Shown in pieces: positions 59,091 to 64,000 of a stretch of 64,000 nucleotides of DNA. Below the pieces are notes generated by a model, which was not told where the DNA came from, did no database searches, and saw only the letters and a list, made by a program, of their open reading frames with translations. Position 1 is the first letter of the stretch. The number at the start of each line of letters is the position of its first letter. Origin of the DNA: Lentzea nigeriaca (GTDB lineage: Bacteria > Actinomycetota > Actinomycetes > Mycobacteriales > Pseudonocardiaceae); contig NZ_JAFBCX010000003.1 in the NCBI RefSeq assembly GCF_016907955.1, positions 186,001 through 250,000 of the forward strand, written 5' to 3'. The position numbers were made by a program, and so were the translations under genes.

Positions 59091-60650
59091 ATGCGCGGAT
59101 TAATCGCTGCTCTCGTTCTCGCGGCCACCGTCGTTCCCGCCGACGCCCATGCGGCCGTCGGCGACGTACTCAGACCCGCGGGCGCTGAAGTAATCGCGGG
59201 CAAGTACATCGTCACCTTGAAGAAAACCGGTCAGGTCAACGCACTCGGCGTCGCCGCAGCTCACGGCGGGAAGGTCGACCGCGTCTACGGCGCGGCGTTG
59301 CACGGGTTCGCGATGACCGCCACCGAGCAGCAGGCTCGCCGGCTGGCCGCCGACCCGCGCGTCGAACGGGTCGAGGCCGACTCCGTCGTGCGCGGTGAGT
59401 CGGTGCGGACCAACCCGATCTGGAACCTCGATCGCATCGACCAGCGCGGAACCGTGCTGGACAACCGCTACGAGTACGCGGACCAGGCCGGTCAGGGCGT
59501 CACCGTCTACGTGATGGACACCGGTGTGCGCACCGCGCACGCCGAGTTCGAAGGGCGGGCCACCGTCGCGTTCGACGCGATCGGCGACGGCTGGAACGGC
59601 CAGGACTGCAGCACCAGCGGCCACGGCACGCACGTCGCCGGCACCATCGCGGGCAAGACGTTCGGTGTGGCCGGCAAGGCCAAGATCGCGTCGGTGCGCG
59701 TGCTGAGCTGCGAGAACAGCGGCACGATCAGCCAGATCGTGGCCGGCATCGACTGGATCACCGCGAACGCGGCCAAGCCCGCCGTGGTGAACATGAGCCT
59801 CGGCGGCGGCCAGAGCACGACCGAGGACAACGCCGTCAAGGCGTCGATCGCGGCCGGCATCTCCTACGTCGTCTCGGCGGGCAACTCCGAGTCGAACGCC
59901 TGTCTCAAGAGCCCGGCCAACGTGCCCGCGGCGATCACCGTGGGCGCGGCCAACCCCGTCAACGAACGCGCCCGCGGCTGGAAGGGCACCGACAGCGGGT
60001 CCAACTACGGCCCCTGCCTCGACCTGTTCGCGCCGGGCGAGTCCATCGAGTCCGCGCACAACGCCACCGACCACGCGACGATGATCCTCAAGGGCACATC
60101 GATGGCCTCACCGCACGTCGCCGGCGCGGCGGCGCTGCTGCTGTCGCAGACGCCGAACCTGACGCCCGCGCAGGTGCACGCCGAGATCCTCAACCGGTCG
60201 GTGACCGGCGTGCTGGACCCCAGCACGCTCGAACCGCCGATGAACCCGCCCACGACGCAGAAGTCTCCCAACAGGTTCCTCTACACGGGTCCGCTTCCGC
60301 AGCCGGTCTGCACCGTCTCCGACACCACCCGCCGGGCCGTGCCGGACCAGGACAGCATCACCGTCGCGCTCGACGTGACGGCGTGCGGGCGCAAGGTCGC
60401 CACCAACGCCACCGTGCGTGTGCAGGCCGAACACCCGTTCCGCGGCGACCTGTCCGTGCGCCTGGTCACGCCGACCGGCACGGAGGTCGTGCTGCGCGAG
60501 GCCAACAGCTCCGACAGCGCGGTCAACCTGGACCAGACGTTCCCGCTCTCACTGTCCACTCTGGATGGCAACGGGACGTGGAAGCTGGTCGTACGCGACA
60601 ACTTCAGCCTCGACGAGGGATCGCTGGTCGGGTGGACGCTCACTCTCTGA
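59091..60650 (+). CDS. Secreted S8 subtilisin-like protease with P-domain
   Basis: This 519-residue protease has a signal peptide (1-22), an I9 inhibitor propeptide (about 35-105; GKYIVTLKKTGQVNALG), and an S8 catalytic domain with D143 (YVMDTGV), H178 (GHGTHVAG) and a catalytic serine near 336 (GTSMASPH). The C-terminal about 90 residues are a proprotein-convertase P-domain (RVQAEHPFRGDLSVRLVTPTGTEV). I chose ATG 59091; longer starts would lose the signal peptide. Extracellular protein degradation is expected. Its 3' end overlaps the DyP gene by 19 bases. Confidence 0.92.
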   Translation: MRGLIAALVLAATVVPADAHAAVGDVLRPAGAEVIAGKYIVTLKKTGQVNALGVAAAHGGKVDRVYGAALHGFAMTATEQQARRLAADPRVERVEADSVVRGESVRTNPIWNLDRIDQRGTVLDNRYEYADQAGQGVTVYVMDTGVRTAHAEFEGRATVAFDAIGDGWNGQDCSTSGHGTHVAGTIAGKTFGVAGKAKIASVRVLSCENSGTISQIVAGIDWITANAAKPAVVNMSLGGGQSTTEDNAVKASIAAGISYVVSAGNSESNACLKSPANVPAAITVGAANPVNERARGWKGTDSGSNYGPCLDLFAPGESIESAHNATDHATMILKGTSMASPHVAGAAALLLSQTPNLTPAQVHAEILNRSVTGVLDPSTLEPPMNPPTTQKSPNRFLYTGPLPQPVCTVSDTTRRAVPDQDSITVALDVTACGRKVATNATVRVQAEHPFRGDLSVRLVTPTGTEVVLREANSSDSAVNLDQTFPLSLSTLDGNGTWKLVVRDNFSLDEGSLVGWTLTL

Positions 60651-61567
60651 CCAGACGAACTTTTCTGGCGGGACTGGCGGCGGCGGGTCTGACGGCGTGT
60701 GAAGCGCCGATGCCCGCTGCCGTTCCCGTCCACCACCAACCCGGCGTGCTGGCACCGAGCCCGGCCGCCGCGGGGGTGGCCGCGTACGACGTCACGGCAC
60801 GCACCCGCGCCGAGCTCACCGCGACACTGCGCGCGGTCACGTCGCGTGGCGTCACGGTGGCAGCCGGCGCGTCCCTGTTCGACGGCAGGTTCGGCCTGCG
60901 CCCGCCACGACGGCTGACAACGATGCCGAAGTTCGCGGGCGACGTGCTCGAAGAGCAGTGGTGCCACGGAGATCTGCTGCTGCAGGCGCTCGCGGACACA
61001 CCGGACCAGGTGGACTCCCAACTGGCCGACGTGCCCGGTCTGACGCTTCGTTGGCGGATCAACGGGCACAAGCTGCCCGAGGACCGCAACGCGTTCGGGT
61101 TCAAGGAGGGCGCGGGGAACCCGACGACGCCTCAGGTGTGGGTCGGGGACGACGAACCCGCGTGCTACCTGGGCGGCACGTACCAGGTGGTGCGACTGAT
61201 CAGGCTCGCGACGCCGACGTGGGACCACAAGTCCACAGAGGACCAGGAGCGGGTCTTCGGCAGGCGCAAGGAGTCGGGTGAAGAACTGCCCGAGATGCTG
61301 AACTCCCACGTGCGGCGCGCCCGCCCCGCCGAGGAGAAGCACAAGATCCTGCGCCGCGGCTATCCGTTCGCCACCGAACCGGGCCACCTCTTCATGTGCT
61401 ACCAACGTGATCCGGAAACAGGCTTCGCCGCCGCCCAACGCCGCCTCGTCGGGGAGGAACTGGAGAAGTACGTGCTGCCGTTCGGCGGCGGCTACTTCTT
61501 CACCCTGCCGGGAACCGACGGCACGAAGGACGACTACCTCGGCCGCGCCATGGTCGAGTCGTCGTGA
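60632..61567 (+). CDS. Tat-exported DyP-type peroxidase with altered GxxDG motif
   Basis: This 311-residue protein is a dye-decolorising peroxidase family member. It begins with a Tat signal (TRRTFLAGLAAAGLTAC), then the DyP core. The normally invariant catalytic motif GxxDG reads GFKEGAGNP here, so the aspartate is replaced by glutamate. The proximal haem His is probably in NSHVRRARP. It is shorter than typical secreted DyPs (about 400). GTG 60632 lies inside the protease end, so the two are translationally linked. Activity may be altered or reduced. Confidence 0.82.
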   Translation: MDAHSLTRRTFLAGLAAAGLTACEAPMPAAVPVHHQPGVLAPSPAAAGVAAYDVTARTRAELTATLRAVTSRGVTVAAGASLFDGRFGLRPPRRLTTMPKFAGDVLEEQWCHGDLLLQALADTPDQVDSQLADVPGLTLRWRINGHKLPEDRNAFGFKEGAGNPTTPQVWVGDDEPACYLGGTYQVVRLIRLATPTWDHKSTEDQERVFGRRKESGEELPEMLNSHVRRARPAEEKHKILRRGYPFATEPGHLFMCYQRDPETGFAAAQRRLVGEELEKYVLPFGGGYFFTLPGTDGTKDDYLGRAMVESS

Positions 61568-61581
61568 CAACAGGGGGAATT

Positions 61582-62301
61582 GTGTTCGAGTTCGGAATCC
61601 TGGGCCCGGTGCAGGTGCGAGCGGACGGCGTGCCCGTCCCGATCAGCGCAGCCAAGCTCCGCACGCTGCTGGCCGCACTGCTGCTGAGACCGAACCGCAC
61701 GGTGCCGACGACGACGCTGATCGAGCAGGTGTGGGGCGACCAGCCACCTCAACGCGGCGTGGCGGCGCTGCAGAACTACGTGATGCGGCTGCGGCAGGCC
61801 CTCGGGGACTCGCTCATCCGCACCACACCAGGGGGTTACTCGATCGCGTTGTGTCCGTCCCAATTGGACCTGACGTGGTTCTCGCAGCTGACCACGGAGG
61901 CCGCCGCGGCAGGCCCCGGCACCCGATCCCGGTTGCTGACGGCCGCGCTGGAGCTGTGGCGCGGGCCCGCGTTGGAGGGAATTCCTTCGCCCGTCCTGCA
62001 ACGGGCCGAGGTGCCCCGGCTGGAAGAGCTGCGGCTCACCGCGGTGGAGATGCGGATCGACGCCGATCTGGAACTGGGGCGGCATACCGACCTGGTGCCG
62101 GAGCTGTGGTCGTTGACGGCGCAGCACCCGTTGCGGGAGCGGTTCTGGCATCAGCTGATGCTGGCTCTGCGGCGTTCTGGGCGGCGGGCTGAGGCGCTGG
62201 CGGCCTACCGGAGTGTCTCGGAGGTGTTGTCCGAGGAGCTGGGGCTGGATCCCGGACCCGAGCTGCGGGAGCAGTTCGCGGCGATCCTGCAGGCGAGCTG
62301 A
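61582..62301 (+). CDS. SARP-family transcriptional activator
   Basis: This 239-residue regulator has an OmpR-like winged helix (about 1-90; ISAAKLRTLLAALLLRPNRTVPTTTLIEQVWGD) and a BTAD (about 95-238), the minimal DnrI/ActII-ORF4 architecture. I chose GTG 61582 because AGGGGGA lies just upstream; GTG 61564, overlapping the DyP stop, is an alternative. It forms an overlapping unit with the protease and peroxidase and may control them or a distant cluster. Confidence 0.85.
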   Translation: MFEFGILGPVQVRADGVPVPISAAKLRTLLAALLLRPNRTVPTTTLIEQVWGDQPPQRGVAALQNYVMRLRQALGDSLIRTTPGGYSIALCPSQLDLTWFSQLTTEAAAAGPGTRSRLLTAALELWRGPALEGIPSPVLQRAEVPRLEELRLTAVEMRIDADLELGRHTDLVPELWSLTAQHPLRERFWHQLMLALRRSGRRAEALAAYRSVSEVLSEELGLDPGPELREQFAAILQAS

Positions 62302-62310
62302 GCCGGTCGA

Positions 62311-62335
62311 CGCCTCCACGAAATTCGTGGAGGCG
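62311..62335. terminator. Perfect hairpin terminator between convergent genes
   Basis: CGCCTCCACGAA and TTCGTGGAGGCG form a 12-base stem around a single A, between the SARP stop and the convergent 62350 gene. Confidence 0.85.
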
Positions 62336-62349
62336 CCGAGCTCTTCACG

Positions 62350-62715
62350 TCAGGTGTTGGAGGGGAACAGGTGCACCGCGGTCCTGTCCGCGACCACCTC
62401 CACCACCTCACCGGAGGCCGTCGCGTCGCCGTCGGCCACGTCCACCGACACCGGTGAACCCGCCACCTGGAGGTAGGTCACGCCGTCCTCTGTCATCCGC
62501 CACAGGCCACCGAGAACCACCGACGTCCCGTCGAGCCGTACCCCGGCGACGCCACCCGAGCGAGAGCTGACCTCGTCGTCGACGTCCACCTCGACCTCGT
62601 ACTCGTGTCCGACCACAGGTGGCTCCGCCGACTTCCACACACCCGCGCCCGCACCGGCCGGGCAGCGGAACGACACGAGATCATCCGTGCCGACAGCGGA
62701 CACCTCGATCCTCAT
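62350..62715 (-). CDS. Hypothetical beta-rich protein
   Basis: This 121-residue protein looks all-beta and acidic, with EYEVEVDVDDEVS, VVLGGLWRMTEDGVTYLQVAG and a SAM-free, haem-free composition. I recognise no family. AAGGG precedes ATG 62715. It is the last of five small minus-strand genes at this edge. Confidence 0.65.
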   Translation of the reverse strand: MRIEVSAVGTDDLVSFRCPAGAGAGVWKSAEPPVVGHEYEVEVDVDDEVSSRSGGVAGVRLDGTSVVLGGLWRMTEDGVTYLQVAGSPVSVDVADGDATASGEVVEVVADRTAVHLFPSNT

Positions 62716-62785
62716 CGTCAAGATCCCTTCTGGTAAGGCCGGCTGATTGGCCTTTGCCATCGGCTGGATCCGCTGCTGACCTTCG

Positions 62786-63064
62786 TCAGACCGTGATGAA
62801 CCCCGTGGTCCACTGGGCTTCGTCCAGCGTGTACTCGTCGATGTGGAAACACTCCGGGTCGTCGCGGAACCCTGGAAGCTCCTTGGCACGTTCGATCCAC
62901 GCCATCGCGTTCTCGCGTGAGGAGTAGACGCCGAGCACCTTCACGTCGTCGCCCTCCTCCTCGTCGGCCCAGAACTCGCCGCCGGGGTCGAAGTGCCTGA
63001 CCGCCCCGCTCTCGTCCTCAGCCACGTGATGCACGTGCCAGAGCAGGAAAACACGGTCACTCAT
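62786..63064 (-). CDS. Small hypothetical protein (DUF7336-like)
   Basis: This 92-residue protein has LLWHVHHVAEDE at the start and DDVKVLGVYSSRENAMAWIERAKELPGFRDDPECFHIDEYTLD, a pattern seen in small immunity-island or DUF7336-type proteins. It overlaps the upstream gene by 8 bases. The function is unknown. Confidence 0.65.
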   Translation of the reverse strand: MSDRVFLLWHVHHVAEDESGAVRHFDPGGEFWADEEEGDDVKVLGVYSSRENAMAWIERAKELPGFRDDPECFHIDEYTLDEAQWTTGFITV

Positions 63065-63383
63065 CGGGGTTGCCCACCTCGATCCTGAATTCGGCGCACC
63101 AGAACGACGCGATGCCGTGCTCCGGATCGGTCACCTTGAAGGTGACCCCCTCCCAGCCCGCATCACCCATGTCGATGATCTGCAGGTCGAGGGGGAACCC
63201 GCTCTCCTGCCGGAACGCGAGCTCGACGACCCCGTCGAAGCACAACGCGACGCGTTCCGACTCGGTGGACGTAGCCTCCACCCTCAACGAGACCCGCCCG
63301 TCGTCCTCCGTGATGACGACTCGGCTCATGTGCCAGGAGGTGTCGCGGAGGAGTTCGTCGTACTCGTCGAGCACCGACCTCAT
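63057..63383 (-). CDS. Hypothetical protein of an immunity island
   Basis: This 108-residue protein has a mixed alpha/beta look (YDELLRDTSWHMSRVVITEDD, FRQESGFPLDLQIIDMGDAGWEG). I recognise no family. It overlaps both neighbours by a few bases, next to an Imm53-like gene. Confidence 0.62.
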   Translation of the reverse strand: MRSVLDEYDELLRDTSWHMSRVVITEDDGRVSLRVEATSTESERVALCFDGVVELAFRQESGFPLDLQIIDMGDAGWEGVTFKVTDPEHGIASFWCAEFRIEVGNPDE

Positions 63384-63676
63384 GTGCCCCGTTCCAGCAC
63401 GAACTCACGGAACAGGCTCAACGCCTCGTCGAGCGACCGCAGATCGCAGAACGACTCGAACCTCTCGCCGTCCGACGTCGCCCGGATCCACCGCCCGTCT
63501 TCGTCCTCCGACTTCTCGAAGGTGCGTCCCTCGAGATCGGTGTCCACCAGGTCGGCCACGACGTGCCAGCCGGGATTGTCCAGCGTCTTGATCTCCACGC
63601 CGAACTCGTGCTCCCAGTCGCCGTTGCACCGCTCGGCGTACCACCGCTGAAAGAACTCGAACGCACTCACAGCCAC
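63380..63676 (-). CDS. Imm53-family immunity protein
   Basis: This 98-residue protein matches Imm53: FEFFQRWYAERCNGDWEHEFGV, then IKTLDNPGWHVVADL and RTFEKSEDEDGRWIRATSDG. Imm53 proteins protect against polymorphic toxins. No toxin gene is visible in the window; it may lie beyond the right edge. Confidence 0.82.
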   Translation of the reverse strand: MAVSAFEFFQRWYAERCNGDWEHEFGVEIKTLDNPGWHVVADLVDTDLEGRTFEKSEDEDGRWIRATSDGERFESFCDLRSLDEALSLFREFVLERGT

Positions 63677-64000
63677 GGCGGCTCCGCCTCGGGCTCGAAA
63701 AGCGCCGCGTACAGCGACACCTCGGCACGACCGGGCACGACCGCCACCGGCACCGGAGTCTCCAGATGCTCGGCGGGCACGAGCCGGAACCCGTGCGCCG
63801 CCACCACGTCGAGCACCCGCGACTCGAACGGCCCGGCAGGGCGGGAGATGAGCTCTCCCCTGCCGTGACCGTCCTCGCCGAACGCCGGCACCACCGCGTA
63901 CGGACCGACCATCGACAGCTTGACGATCAGCAGCCGGCTGCCGCGCACGAAGTAGGTGAAGGCCACCTCGTGGTTGATGTCCGTGTCGTCCTCGGTGTCA
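63667..64000 (-). CDS. Hypothetical protein, partial at the right edge
   Basis: The frame is open to the right edge, so the start is outside the window. Visible C-terminal segments include FTYFVRGSRLLIVKLSMVG and LDVVAAHGFRLVPAEHLE. I recognise no family. It overlaps the Imm53 gene by 10 bases and is probably in the same operon. Confidence 0.6.
   Translation of the reverse strand, partial: DTEDDTDINHEVAFTYFVRGSRLLIVKLSMVGPYAVVPAFGEDGHGRGELISRPAGPFESRVLDVVAAHGFRLVPAEHLETPVPVAVVPGRAEVSLYAALFEPEAEPPWL

Noticed and set aside
1..64000. CRISPR arrays, tRNA or rRNA genes, insertion sequences, integrases
   Set aside because: I saw no regularly spaced direct repeats, no tRNA-like cloverleaf, no transposase or integrase motifs.

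Overview
This is a GC-rich (roughly 70 %) actinobacterial chromosome segment. Almost every gene has strong third-position GC bias, many starts are GTG, and genes are packed into operons with 4-base start/stop overlaps (ATGA or GTGA). SARP regulators, Tat lipoproteins, a TatA, a DUF3040 protein, mycothiol-type DinB proteins and GH11 xylanase fit a soil filamentous actinomycete, probably Pseudonocardiaceae-like; the family placement is inference. There is no rRNA, tRNA, CRISPR array, insertion sequence or phage gene that I can recognise.

Layout. (1) 1-4481, minus strand: a sugar operon (Tat lipoprotein binding protein, a MalF-MalG fused permease, a GH2 enzyme cut by the window edge) under a LacI/CebR-type operator. 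(2) 4704-16145, plus strand: eleven tightly coupled genes behind a Fur/Zur-type palindrome: ATP-grasp ligase, DUF364, cysteine-synthase-like PLP enzyme, dipeptide epimerase, MFS exporter, methyltransferase, a complete Ni/peptide/opine-type ABC importer and a GNAT. The whole unit ends in a hairpin. I read it as a metallophore biosynthesis, export and re-uptake operon. (3) 16861-18189: a sensor-less histidine kinase and NarL-type regulator. (4) 18156-32907, minus strand: a 13-gene natural-product operon with a type II PKS core (KS-alpha, KS-beta, and an ACP-aromatase-cupin fusion), three radical SAM enzymes, a flavoreductase-redoxin fusion, a luciferase-like monooxygenase, two hydrolases, an MFS pump and an AlkC/AlkD-like DNA alkylation repair protein. 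This suggests an aromatic, possibly DNA-alkylating product with self-resistance.

(5) 33060-41931: DinB proteins, an ECF-like sigma factor with its membrane partner, a NarL two-component pair, a secreted protein, a multicopper oxidase and two small secreted proteins. (6) 42092-44848: a large AfsR-type SARP-NB-ARC-TPR regulator, followed by a deletion remnant of an AlkC-like gene. (7) 45108-48986, minus strand: a compact P450-RiPP operon, P450 - 29-residue precursor peptide ending YRWYLYHHI - hairpin - second P450, followed by a SUKH protein. The precursor is too short for normal gene calling. (8) 49101-50818: a His-tailed MFS metal exporter divergent from its ArsR regulator, sharing one apparently leaderless promoter centre. 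(9) 50966-58068: housekeeping and miscellaneous genes (TatA, Spo0M, two CNNM/CBS proteins, MerR, GNAT), a broken phosphotransferase gene and a GH11 xylanase. (10) 58425-64000: a secreted S8 protease, a Tat DyP-type peroxidase and a SARP regulator in one overlapping unit, then a run of small minus-strand genes including Imm53, which looks like the edge of a toxin-immunity island.

The three regions most worth following up are the metallophore operon (4704-16145), the radical SAM/type II PKS operon (18156-32907) and the P450-RiPP operon (46396-48986). All functional statements come from reading motifs and gene order; no database search was run.
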